From NCBI RefSeq assembly GCF_037325665.1, contig NC_090246.1, positions 12,774,429 to 12,838,428 of the forward strand: a stretch of 64,000 bases of DNA, given 5' to 3'. The notes beneath the pieces were generated by a model. That model worked only from the letters and a program-made list of their open reading frames with translations, ran no database searches and was not told the DNA's origin. This DNA comes from Littorina saxatilis (taxonomy: Eukaryota > Mollusca > Gastropoda > Littorinimorpha > Littorinidae). A program made the position numbers and the translations under genes. This document shows positions 44,418 through 55,900 of the stretch, piece after piece; position 1 is the first letter of the stretch; the number at the start of each line of letters is the position of its first letter.

Positions 44418-44748
44418 AACTCTTGTTTCTGTGGTTACCGATTAGCCTGAAAGTGAAAATAGCAACTTCAGCTTATCATCAACTACTGGTAATCAATATA
44501 ACTACAGTTTCACAAACTTACAAACAAACCAACTAAACTTCCTCTATTTAACTCTCTTCATGCTACCGCCGAGAAAATCTATGTCGTAAACTGGCTCATT
44601 TGCATACTGACCTCTAGTACAACGCATGCGTACTGAATAAGAACGTTTTAACTTCCGCCATCTTCCTTCAAATTGCGGGAGCGTGCTTGTTTTCGATGTG
44701 AAAACTACAAAAGAAGATTCGTTTGTGGCGATTTGTGGTGTAGAGACG

Positions 44749-46020
44749 TAATGGGCGCTTTTTGGGCAGAGTTGTTAGGCAATAATGACAGCGACGACGA
44801 TGCTTTTGAAGGATTTTCTTTGGAAGAGGTCGCCGAATCGATGAGGAAACTGCACATGCGATCAGAGTGTTGCAAGCACCAGAGCCAGAGTCTGATTCCG
44901 ATGAAGAAGACGACGAAGTGATCGGAGATCCGAAAATCAGTGCTTACGATTGTGACAGGTTACGAGTTCTGTGAGTTTCAACCTTTTTATTTTCGCTGTG
45001 TGACCGTGTCGTCTTCTGCTACCCAAGTTTGAGCATCAATGTCTTGTACATTCATTTTGTCATTCTCACAAAAAATTTCAGGGCAATGCAATGAAAACTT
45101 TTTTTTTAATGATTTTTTTAATTCGGTAGGTGGTTAAATTACCAATTTCCCCAAAAATGCTTGGTTTACAGGTATAGGAAGAGTGTAAAATTACATGGCG
45201 TGAGAAGAGTTAACTTTTTCGCGACGCGCCGCCCGAATACAAGCGTTCACTGATCATGCCGTTGTCAGCACGCCGCCAGAATCCGTGCGTAAGGTGCGTG
45301 AGTCGCTTCGCCACACAGCGCCATAATAGTAGCGTTGGAAGTGGAAAATACCACGCTGGGGATTTTCCATACGAAAACCCACGTCATAGGTTCAGAGGTC
45401 GGCTGCATTACCATACGCGACAAATAACTCCCAGAACAGTTGATTTCATTGGTTAGTTTGGATACTACAGGTCATTGACGGGACCAACCCATGCCTTAGT
45501 TTCATATTTAGGATTCCAAAATGTCGCGAGTTGTCAGTGTTGTTGCGAAGCGAAGCGGCGTGCAGAAGGAAGGCAGTGCAGTGACTGTGTGTGCATCAAA
45601 CAGTGTTGTTGTGATAGATGGATAAGTGAGTGATGAGGGTGAATGAGTTAGCCAAATCAAGAGCTCGAGGTGTCAATGCTACTTTGGCCAAAACCCAATG
45701 CAAGCGGACGGACGCGATTCTGGTGCCGCCGGGAATGTTCTGTGGCCACATGGCTGTGGCGCTTTGTGTTGAGCCGTGCTTCGAAGTGTGGCACACAAAG
45801 AAGGATGTTCTCCGTGCATAAACCGAGTTCTAAACAATTCATTTATACAAAAACTGTAAATACTGTGACAGCAAGTGTTTCTTTTCTTCTATGGATAAAA
45901 CCCAACGCAATGGGACTCGATTCTGGTGCCTGGAATGTGGTGTGGCGTTTTGCGTTGAGCTGTGCTTCCAAGTGTGGCACTGTAAATACTGTGACAGCAA
46001 GTGTTTCTTTTCTTCTACAT
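44749..46020 (+). pseudogene. piggyBac-type transposase remnant
   Basis: The acidic N-terminal piece at 44749-44940 (FWAELLGNNDSDDDAFEG, then in another frame PEPESDSDEEDDEVIGDPK) resembles piggyBac N-termini. The catalytic core is missing. A short piece at 45521-45622 (VVSVVAKRSG..TVCASNSVV) looks like the end of the core. The C-terminal Cys-rich finger appears twice: about 45680-45825 (TRFWC, ALCVEPCFEVWHTKKD, spread over two frames) and about 45893-45990 (TRFWCLECGVAFCVELCFQ). Deletions and frameshifts make it non-coding. It lies just upstream of the first LITAF gene, on the opposite strand. Confidence 0.6.
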
Positions 46021-46175
46021 GGATATATTCATCATAGTCATCACCCAGTCATCTCATTGTCTCATTCAGGTTAGTAAATTCTTTTTTGAGTATTCACTAA
46101 CAACATTTTGTGCATATTTTCAAACATGTCTGTAGTATTTATGTGGTGCCTCTGGACTTTTTTTAATTTAAATTG

Positions 46176-46578
46176 TTGACATTTTCAATAGCATACCACA
46201 CAAACACAACAAGCCTTTTGACAAATACAAAGTACATTTCTGAAACAATGAAAGATCTTTCTTTAATTGTGTGCAAAAAGTAAGTCTCCACATGTACTAG
46301 TTTTTTTACAATATTTTTTTTCAAAATACAATATTTTTTTCAAAATTTTCCAATTTTGGTTGTCAGCAGGCTATTTATTGACATTTTCAATAGCATACCA
46401 CACAAACACAACAAGCCTTTTGACAAATACAAAGTACATTTCTGAAACAATGAAAGATCTTTCTTTAATTGTGTGCAAAAAGTAAATCTCCACATGTACT
46501 AGTTTTTTTACAATATTTTTTTCAAAATACAATATTTTTTTCAAAATGTCCCAATTTTGGTTGTCAGCAGGCTATTTA
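46176..46578 (+). repeat. two tandem copies of a 202-base segment
   Basis: TTGACATTTTCAATAGCATA to GTTGTCAGCAGGCTATTTAT occurs at 46176-46377 and again from 46378, with only a few differences. Recent duplication; no coding sense. Confidence 0.85.
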
Positions 46579-48055
46579 TATGCTTTGGCTCAGGCGTTCT
46601 GAGTGTATAGTCATGTCATAGGGTGGACGTGTTTTAACTTCCTGAATAACCCAAAAGTACAGGAAGTTTCAATACAGAAAATTCATTATTGTTCATGGTT
46701 TACCGTTTAGATTAACGAAACTCATGCAGCGAGAGCATTTGTTGATTAAAACAATCAAAGACGGAAGAAACATAAACAGCATCGGGATGTTCGGCATTGC
46801 AAAATGTACACAGCATTGTATCTGCGTCAAAACAATCACTCGATTCACTGACCCCAGGGACGGACGAAATTAATAGCTTGAAATAACTTCTAAAAATCAA
46901 TTTAATCACACAACCATCCAAAATGTACCGGTATGACGCGACACACAAAGCAGCTGACTATTCAAATCAGTCTGAGAGAAAATCTGTAACAATTGCACAA
47001 CAACCAAAAAGAAGTAGAATGCAAAACCAAAGCGGATGTTTACAGCTTGATCGAAGAACACACCCGACATTTTGGGTGTGTGCTAATTGTTTTTGATAAA
47101 AGAATTTGTCTGCCTCACCTCTAGAGGGCTTGACGCGAACAACGATATGTATCGTGCTGACAAGATTTATCTCACAGAAAAAATACATGAAACTAAAAAC
47201 AGAATTCTGATTCATCCTCACCTGAAAATGCGATCAAGTGCCCGAGGTAGTTTCGCCCGTCTTCAGAGAGCCGTGTGCAAAACGGAACTTGCGACAAAAG
47301 CCTTGTAGAGTTACCTGCTCTTGTAGATTTTAGCAGACGACACATTTTGACGGCGATCAACATGTAATCTGTTGTTACATAGCTCTCTTGTGGTTCACTC
47401 TAGTTGTATGCAACTATTTAGTAAGAATAAGTGATGTCGCAGACGTAGGATGTGAGGCTATAAGCCAAAGAGAGTGTGCGGTTTTTTGCCAATAAGGACT
47501 TGAGTGTGTGTCCGCTTTTTGTTAGTGTGTCCTCCCCCACCCCCCTTCTTATACCCTTACCCCCGACCCTACACCCCTTCGAGTGACAGCCTTACTAACT
47601 ATAGCGCTAATACACAATGACCCAGCCGGGTCTCTAAACCAACTCCATGACTACTTGACACCAACCTTCAGCTCTGGTGCCTTGGTGGCTAGGAGCTCGA
47701 TCGCGACACCCAAACCTTTGCGGCTGCCCCTTTTATTTATTTTTCCTTTTTTTCTAAATCATCTAAAGTCAGGACGAGGTAACACCTGGGAACATGCCCC
47801 TAATGGTTTAAATGTGAGGGCGCTAAACAACATTTATCATCATCGTTAGTGTGTCAGACTGGGTGCGTGAGAGAAAGATAAATAACCATTGTGTTTGTTT
47901 TCCGAAGGTAATGGAGAAAGCATACAAAATGTTTTGGTTTTTTTACAGAGAGAGAGCTAAGAGACTGACTGGCTATTAAGTTTAATGTCCTCTCAGACCA
48001 GTTGGAATATATTGGGACAGGTATTGGTAGTAATTATGCTGAGGATATGGTGTGA
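46579..48055. other. intergenic, no gene recognised
   Basis: Between the piggyBac remnant and the second LITAF gene's 3' side. About 47590-47850 has a SINE-like end (GGGCGCTAAACAACATTTAT plus ATC repeats), but no clear tRNA-like head. Confidence 0.35.
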
Positions 48056-48099
48056 TATAATAAATGGAAAAACCCTATTGCGGCTGTCCCCTTTTATAT

Positions 48100-48410
48100 G
48101 CCAGCATTAGACATGTCTCGTCAAAGTACATATCAAGATACGATCATGATGATAAGAGACGAGAGATGATGCATGCATGTTTTCAAAACCCTGAGACTTT
48201 CACTGTGAGTTTGGGGTCTGTGTTGTGCTCATGTGTACACACCAGGGTGTCCAAACACTAAAGAAAGTCTGTACAAAGTTGACTCCGAGCAATAAATATC
48301 TTGCCAATCCTGGAATTCAAATCCATGCCGATAGCAACAATCTGGTTATAAAGTCAATGGTTCGACTGCGATATGTCCCTGCTCCCATGAGAGAGAGAGA
48401 GCTTAGTGCA
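48100..48410 (-). mobile_element. diverged type 2 SINE, reverse copy
   Basis: On the reverse strand: AAGATATTTATTGCTCGGAGTC-like text followed by GTCAACTTTGTACAGAC and GGTGTGTACACATGAGCACA. This follows the block order of the SINE at 10529 (AGAGTCAACTTTGTGTGCAG, GTGTGTACACGCAAGCACA). Old copy. Confidence 0.55.
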
Positions 48411-50012
48411 GACTAGGAGAACAGACTATGGGTCATGTGACCCTTTCGAACCAAATTCTGATGGGACAAACCGGTAGACTCAAAGTGCTTCGCAAGTATG
48501 GGGCATTTAGGGGAAAAATAATTGTCTTCTTTTGGTCCAAAGAAGGTAAATGGTGCAGTCTGGTGCCATTTGCGATTGAATTGTTATGGGTTATTCTCAG
48601 ACCTTATGCACCCAATGCCGCTTGGTGCGTAAGTTAACAGAATGCTGTAAGTGTAGTGTGAGGGTGAGAAAACGACTCTTAAGGTACTCCGAAACAGGCA
48701 AGTAAGGGATCCCACTGTGCGTATGTCAAAATTACTTCCCCTTAGTAAGACGACACTGTGTAGCCAAGTGTACATGTACTGTATTCATTTCATCTGTTTG
48801 AAAGTTTGCAAATTCCTGTGTGTGTGCTCTGCATAGCTTTCTAAACTATCCCTTAAAATAAAAACAATCACAAAAACAGGCATGCAGCCAATCAGTTTTG
48901 TTGTCGTTATGTTTATTGTAGGTTGTACAAAGAAAAGACACCTGCATACAGTATCTTAAACTTTCAAGTTCTAAAAATCTACTACTGCTTAAGATCTCCC
49001 ACAAAAAGCATCCCCAAATATATACAAGTCTAATTGTAAAAAAAAATAAATCCTAATAAGTATATTTAGAGGGACTGACAAGGCACACATACAAATGGTA
49101 AACTTTCCCTTGAAAAGCACAGGGTGAGAAAATAACACAAAATGTCAGCTGAAAGATTAAAATTCCTGTTAAAATCACAGGACCCAGAAAAGCAATCACA
49201 TTTTCAGCATATCTTTTCTGCTTGCAGCAGGATTTCTTTTTAAATGCAATTGAAAAAGACAAGAATAGATAGTAAGAGTTATGATTTGCTGTTTTTTAGG
49301 GATAATATCGACACAGAAGTGGCTTGTTAAAAATAAAATGTTACAAAGAAAGAAAGAATGACCACAAAAAAAAACAGCAGAGAAGGAAAGAAGAGAGGAA
49401 AGTTGGAACTACTGGCACACATCATGATTATCCATTAAACACCTAATTACAAGAGAAAAAATTTGAAATGTGAAAATGTGCAAGTGAATGTGTGTATGGA
49501 CACTACTAGGTTGGCACAGGAATAAAAAGAGAAAGTAAAAGTCGATTCATGATGAATATGTTGGCATTTTCACGCCCAATAAATCTATAAATAAACAGGT
49601 AAAACAAACCCTATAATCATTTGTGCCCGACAACTATTTTAAAATGATGCAACACTAAAAAATGACACAGAAATAAAAAACACTAACCAAAAATGAAGTA
49701 CAGCAGAATGTCATGCAGAATGTTCACAATACATTTCAGGAAAAAAAAGCCATCCTTCCCTTAGATTTAGGGTTATGCACAGAAGAACACAATACCCCCC
49801 CCCCCCCCCCCCCCCCAATTTTTAATTTTTTTTAAATTGCAATTTGTAATGTTTACTTGAACTGGTCAGAATGATGTTTTTCTTCTAAAGTAAAACTAAC
49901 ACATGTGCCAATGGGTGGTGAAAATGACTATCTGCTATTCATGTGCAGCCAGCTGAAATAACAGAGCAAAAATCTCAAGATTAAACACAGGCTATTTTCT
50001 TTCAGTGGAAAA
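48411..50012. other. no gene; possible 3' end of LITAF gene 2
   Basis: AT-rich. A reverse-strand AATAAA at 48912-48917 is a candidate poly(A) signal for the second LITAF gene, about 4 kb past its stop. A C-run of about 20 bases lies at 49795-49816. Confidence 0.35.
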
Positions 50013-50013
50013 T

Positions 50014-50340
50014 TTTGTTGTTCTTGATCATGCTTAGAGCGTCTCTTCTTCTTGCATTTTTTTTTTTACTTTAAAACGGTTGCCCTATACTAGCTTATTT
50101 TTTGCCCTTTTTGTAATTACATTTGTTGTTCTTGGTCATGCTTTGAGCATCTCTTCTTCTTACATTTTTTTTTAACTTTAAAACGGTTGCCCTATACTAG
50201 CTTATTTTTTGCCCTTTTTGTAATTACATTTGTTGTTCTTGGTCATGCTTTGAGCATCTCTTCTTCTTACATTTTTTTTTAACTTTAAAAAGGTTGCCCT
50301 ATAATTAGCTTATTATTTGCCCTTTTTGTAATTACATGTA
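50014..50340 (+). repeat. three tandem units of about 107 bases
   Basis: Each unit has TTGTTGTTCTTGGTCATGCT, GCATCTCTTCTTCTTACATT, GGTTGCCCTATACTAGCTTA and TTTGCCCTTTTTGTAATTAC. Units 2 and 3 are nearly identical. Confidence 0.85.
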
Positions 50341-50464
50341 CTGATAAAATAGGAAGACACACTGTTTTTCCTGAGAGAATTTGATTAACAGTGAGACAGC
50401 AGATTTGTTGAAATGTCTTGCATATTTCCACGCACAAGATAATAAAATTGTTAACACAAAACAA

Positions 50465-51738
50465 AACAAGAAGGGCAAAGCCCATACGACTCACATGCTT
50501 TACACATTTTTCCTACCAAAATACATGTGACCTTGACCCAAGGTCAAGGTCATCCAAGGTCATCCAACACAAAGCTGTTAATTCAAGACATAGGAAGTAC
50601 AATGGTGCTTATTGGCTCTTTCTACCATGAGATATGGTCACTTTTAGTGGTTCACTACCTTATTTTGGTCACATTTCATAAGGGTCAAAGTGACCTTGAC
50701 CTTGATCATATGTGACCGAATGTGTCTCATGATGAAAGCATAACATGTGCCCCACATAATTTTTAAGTTTGAAACAGTTATCTTCCATAGTTCAGGGTCA
50801 AGGTCACTTCAAAATATGTATACAATCCAACTTTGAAGAGCTCCTGTGACCTTGACCTTGTTTGTTTGTTTGTTTGTTTGTTTGTTTATTTGTTGCTTAA
50901 CGTCCAGCCGACTACGCAGAGCCATATCAGGACGAGGAAGGGGGGGATGAAGGGGGCCACTTGTCAAGCGATTCCTGTTTACAAATGCACTAACCCATTA
51001 CTTGTGTCCCAGCAGGCTTTAGTAAAACTAAATTAATACCTACTGGAAGATTACCAGTTTCCAGTATGTTAAAATAGGCTTAACCTATCTACTGCTGGAC
51101 TTACATCAGAACACTAACAGATTAAACTATACATGAATCGCGAGACAAGCGGCAAGAGAAGAGATTTTTGGAAAAAATACAGGTGAATGAGCAAGAAGGC
51201 AGAAAAAAGAAAAGAATTCATGAAGAAAAAGAGAGCATGACAGGAAAGAGGAACCAAAAATCTACCTAACAGCAAACTAGAAAGCTCCTGCGGTTCCAAA
51301 AACAGGAGGGGCCTTTAATTTCATAACCGCAGTGCCCCACTGCGGGAGACCTTGACCTTGAAGCAAGGTAAACCAAACTGGTATCAAAAGATGGGGCTTA
51401 CTTTGCCCTATATATCATATATAGGTGAGGTATTCAATCTCAAAAACTTCAGAGAAAATGGGAAAAATATGAAAAATAGCTGTTTTTTAGGCAACATTTA
51501 TGGCCCCTGCGACCTTGACCTTGAAGCAAGGTCAAGATGCTATGTATGTTTTTTGGGGCCTTGTCATCATACACCATCTTGCCAAATTTGGTACTGATAG
51601 ACTGAATAGTGTCCAAGAAATATCCAACGTTAAAGTTTTCCGGACGGACGGACGGACGTCCGGACGTCCGGACGTCCGGACGGACGGACGACTCGGGTGA
51701 GTACATAGACTCACTTTTGCTTCGCATGTGAGTCAAAA
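50465..51738 (+). mobile_element. AGGTCA-box repeat, copy split by a retroposon
   Basis: Matches 22500-23256 on both sides of the insertion at 50861-51347. It carries the same TGACCTTGACCCAAGGTCAA boxes, the same ends, and a GGAC tandem run that here includes CGGACGTCCGGACGTCCG inversions (51644-51689). Confidence 0.8.
50861..51347 (-). mobile_element. retroposon family B inserted in the AGGTCA repeat
   Basis: On the reverse strand it ends GGACGTTAAGCAACAAATAA then a CAAA tail. It is nearly identical to 26607-27066 but has about 15 extra bases at the front (CTCCCGCAGTGGGGCAC). GACCTTGACCTTG is duplicated on both sides (50848-50860 and 51348-51360). The uninterrupted copy at 22500 shows the empty site. 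Confidence 0.88.
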
Positions 51739-52427
51739 ATAGAACACTTTCAGATTGGACACATTAAATGCAACTGCTTCTGAAATAATCAAACCCAAGA
51801 ACAAAACCTGAAGTATCAGGGGAATATTTCCTGTTATTGTGTGGGTCAGTTGGAAACAATCAATATCACGACCATCAACCTCAGCTTAAAAGAAAATGTA
51901 AAAACAAATCACGCGTTTTAATCATCTTCAGGAATACATGTAATCACCTTTAATGAACATGCGTAGTACAGGAATACATGTAGTAGTAAGTTAAATGTGT
52001 ACACATGTAACACCACCATATGCCACCTAAATAAAATCATGCCACATAGATGACCTTTATTCTAAAATTCATTGTGTCCCTCTTGCCACTAGAAAGGGCT
52101 TACATTTTTTATTATGATGTATTATTATTATGAAGATTTTTTATCTTTGACATAGAAGTAATAGAAGCTTGCAGAGGTGTTACAATTTATACAGTCAATG
52201 TACTATTTACAAATCACATAGAAGAAAAAAACTGGTTTACAAATACAGTTGTAAGTTCAGTGAAATTGTCATGGGTTTAAAATCATTCAGCCAAAAGACA
52301 AATCCCTGAAAGGACAAGTTTACAGTCAACCAAAAACAGAAAAGAACAGAACATACATTAGTTTAGCAATGCGATTTAGCAGTGGTCTGATTAATCCTTT
52401 ATGGTCCATGCCTATCCTATTTAATTT
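51739..52427. other. 3' flank of LITAF gene 2, no gene recognised
   Basis: AT-rich sequence past the stop codon at 52925 (reverse strand). No repeats or frames supported. Confidence 0.4.
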
Positions 52428-52560
52428 TTTCTTCTTCATTCATGGGCTGAAACTCCCACGTACACTTGTGTTTTTTGCACAAGTTGGATTTTACATGTAT
52501 GAACGTTTTTACCCCGTCATACACCGCTTTCAGGGGAATCCTTTTAAATAAAAATATAGA
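52428..52560 (-). mobile_element. SINE 3' fragment, GAA-tailed family
   Basis: On the reverse strand: ACAAGTGTACGTGGGAGTTT, CAGCCCATGAATGAAGAAGA. It matches the 3' end of the SINE at 10529. Confidence 0.65.
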
Positions 52561-52924
52561 AGAACACACAACGCCGAAGAAGAAATTGAGCCTTACTCTC
52601 ACCAATGGTCAAGAAGAGTACCCATGAACAATCATGAAAATCATTCTACAATAAAATAAAATATAGGTGCATGGATGACGGAACACACTTCCATGACATG
52701 CCAACGGTGTTAAAACCATTGTTCCATCTCCAAATCAAAAAACATCAACAAACCCAATCAGTCAGTAGACTGTAAAAAGACAGGATTAAAAAAAACCATA
52801 ATCACAAGGGCCATTCTCTGCATATATATACACAGGTGGGGTTGGGAAGCAGCACCTTCAATCTAATTGTGGGAGGCTGTTCCTGGTCACATGCTGGTGG
52901 TCATTGGTCACTGGGGTGACCACA

Positions 52925-55900
52925 TTACATGCGTGACCAACGCGAAATCTGCTGGCGACAGTTGGGGCAGGTGTGGATGACGTCCTGACAGCCGTCCATG
53001 CAGAAGGGGATCAGGCAGCAGCCCAAGTTACACCTGCAAAATACATGTTCCCAACTTAACAGTGTAAATAATCGGATACGCCATAGACCAAAAGTAGCTT
53101 TTCGTTGAACCTATACTGTTCAAAAAAAGAAACGCATAGTTGCTACTTGCCAAATTTGTTTTATTTTTCGAAAAAATTAACAGAAAATCCAATATTTAGA
53201 TTATTTGTTTGAAATTTGGTATGGACACAGTTGAATGCACACACAGTTCATTTGCATCTTCAAATCAATCAGTCAATCAATACGATTGGGTGCCGAGGCT
53301 GTCAAGTCAGTAGGGGGTGTGACTGCCTTGAGCAGCAACAACTGCCCGGCACCTTCTGGGCATGGACTGGATCAGATGCCGGATATCTTGCTGTGGGATG
53401 GTGTCCCACTCCTCCTGAAGTGCCTGCAATAGATCGCGGTGATTTGCCGGCGCTTCTTCTCGCCTGCGCACACGTCTGTCCAATTCATCCCAGAGGTGTT
53501 CTATCGGGTTCATGTCTGGCGACATGGATGGCCAGGGAAGCACCTGGACATGGTGGTCGGTGAGGAACTGGGTGGTGAGTCGTGCTGTGTGCGGGCGAGC
53601 GTTGTCCTGCTGGAATATGGCATCCTGGTCAGCCAGAAGAGGAAGGGCGTGTGGGCGCAGAATTTCCTCCACGTATCGCTGGGCAGTTATGCGCCCTTGG
53701 ACGTGCACCAGGGTGCTCCTTCCAGCGGTATTGATCGCCCCCCACACCATGACGCCTCCACCACCATGAACGGGTGCCTCATCCACACAGTTGGACGCGT
53801 AACGTTCGTTTACTCTCCGGTAGACCCTCCTCCGACCATCATGTCGCTGGAGCAGGAAGTAGGACTCGTCGCTGAACCACACGTGTCTCCAGTGATTCCG
53901 GACGGTCCAGCGAAGGTGCTGGTTGCCCCACTGCACTCGGTTCTGGCGATGGCGGCGGGTGAGGACAGCTCCTCTGTGAGGTCTGCGAGCTCTCAAACCA
54001 GCTTCATGCAGGCGGTTCCGCACGGTCTGGTCCGATAATCGGTGTGGCCCGGGGAGAGCCTGGACAGAAGATGAGGCCGACAGGAAACAATTCCGGAGGT
54101 GGCGGAGCCGTATGAAGCGGTCGTGAGCAGCAGTTGTCGCCCTTGGTCTTCCCGCTCGTGGCAAGTCAGCAACGGAGCCAGTGGCTTGAAACATGACCCA
54201 CAGTCTACTGATGGTGCTCTGGGACACGTGGAAGTGCCTGGCGATTGCACTTTGACTTTGGCCTGCTTGTAAACGACCCAATGCAATTTGGCGGTCTTCT
54301 CTGCTCAATCGGGCCATCTTTCGTCGCTGAATTGTCGTCTGATTTCTTTGTGGCGAACAATCCGCTTTTATGAGTTTTGGAAGACATGGTGAAAGCTCAA
54401 TATTCCCTGAGTTTCACGAGATTACACTGAAGCATGACGAGTGGTCATGCCAAATGAGCAATTTTGACATTGTCGCCACTGATAACGCATGCGTCACGTG
54501 CAGAGCTCACTTGTGGCAATGGACGAAAGGTCGACGACCAGATAAACATTTTCTGCAGTTTGGTGGATATCCTTGTAGCCATATAACTAAATTAACCAAA
54601 TATTACAAGCTATGCGTTTCTTTTTTTGAACAGTATAGTTCTTCTAAAAAATAAAAAATAAAACATGCCACATCCCATCAGCTATCAAAATAGGCAACCA
54701 CAACGCAGGCTAAATGTACCCAGCCCTTCAAGGAAAGATGAAGTAGTCCTTGGAGTCTTATTAAATAAACACTCGAACTTCTTTCCTATCTTACAACAAT
54801 CAACAGTTGACACAAAGAAGTAAAACAAGAAAAAAATTATTCTCATACGATTCACCTTACATTGAATGACTCAGAAGTTATCTAGCTCCATAAACACTAC
54901 ATACTAAATTACTACTAACTGACCAGAATTTTGATGAGGGTCAACCATACTTGAGTAATGTCTTAAGGTCATCAAACCGTGGGAGTGTGTAAAATTTGAA
55001 ATCTACAGCTTCAAAAACATCTAATAAAATGGCTTGTTGTTGTATTTTCAGTTATTTTTTAAAACTTTCCTGCAAGTGCTATTACAGTGAAACCCCCATT
55101 ATCAGAACTATAAAAACTGACAGAATCAGGTCTTCAAAAGGAGGGAGTCTTAAATGGAAGTAATTTTACAAAGGCTCTGAACAGAAGTCTGAAAATCAAG
55201 GGCTTAAATTAGGATGTCTTAAAAGGGGGGGTTCCACTGTATTAGTTTTTCACATTCACAAAAGGTAGCCATCTGGCTACATGCATCACAGGATGATCCT
55301 TGCTCAACAGTCAACACACAAACTTACCCAACCAAACAAAGGATGACGCAGATAAGCCAGGAGAATGTTCCAGTTTCATACTGGGTTGCTGTGACGATAT
55401 CAGCTCTGCAGTGTGGGCAAAGAGTACGGACAGGTGCCTCGTGGAAAGTCTGGAAACAATTGCAATCAGAAAAAAACAGGTACAATCAATCATTTGACAA
55501 AAGCCAAAACATAACAAAAGCAAAGTAAACCAAGTTTAGACGATGAAGAAAACTTCAGTTACAGCATCAACTGATGTTTCACATCTGACAGTTACAACAT
55601 CAAAAGATGTGCTGAAGCTGCAACATATCAACATGCAAAATATATCTGTATTTGGCCACTGATGCAACTCAGGATGTTCTATATACCGTGGAACCCCCCT
55701 TTTAAGACCTAGAAAAATCTGAGAAAATCAGGTCTTAAAAAGGAGGGAGTCTTCAAAGTTTTTGAACAGAAAATGAGAAAAAACAAGGTCTTAAAAGGGA
55801 GGAAGTCTGAAAATGGGGGGTCTTAAAAGGGGGATTCCACTGTATTCCATTCTCCCTCTCCCCCCTGTAACACCCAAACAGATGACCAGCGTACCTGCAC

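Noticed and set aside
44673-44921. Possible host gene divergent from LITAF gene 1
   Set aside because: The acidic DSDDD stretch and the downstream Cys-rich finger pieces fit a piggyBac remnant better, and the frames are broken.
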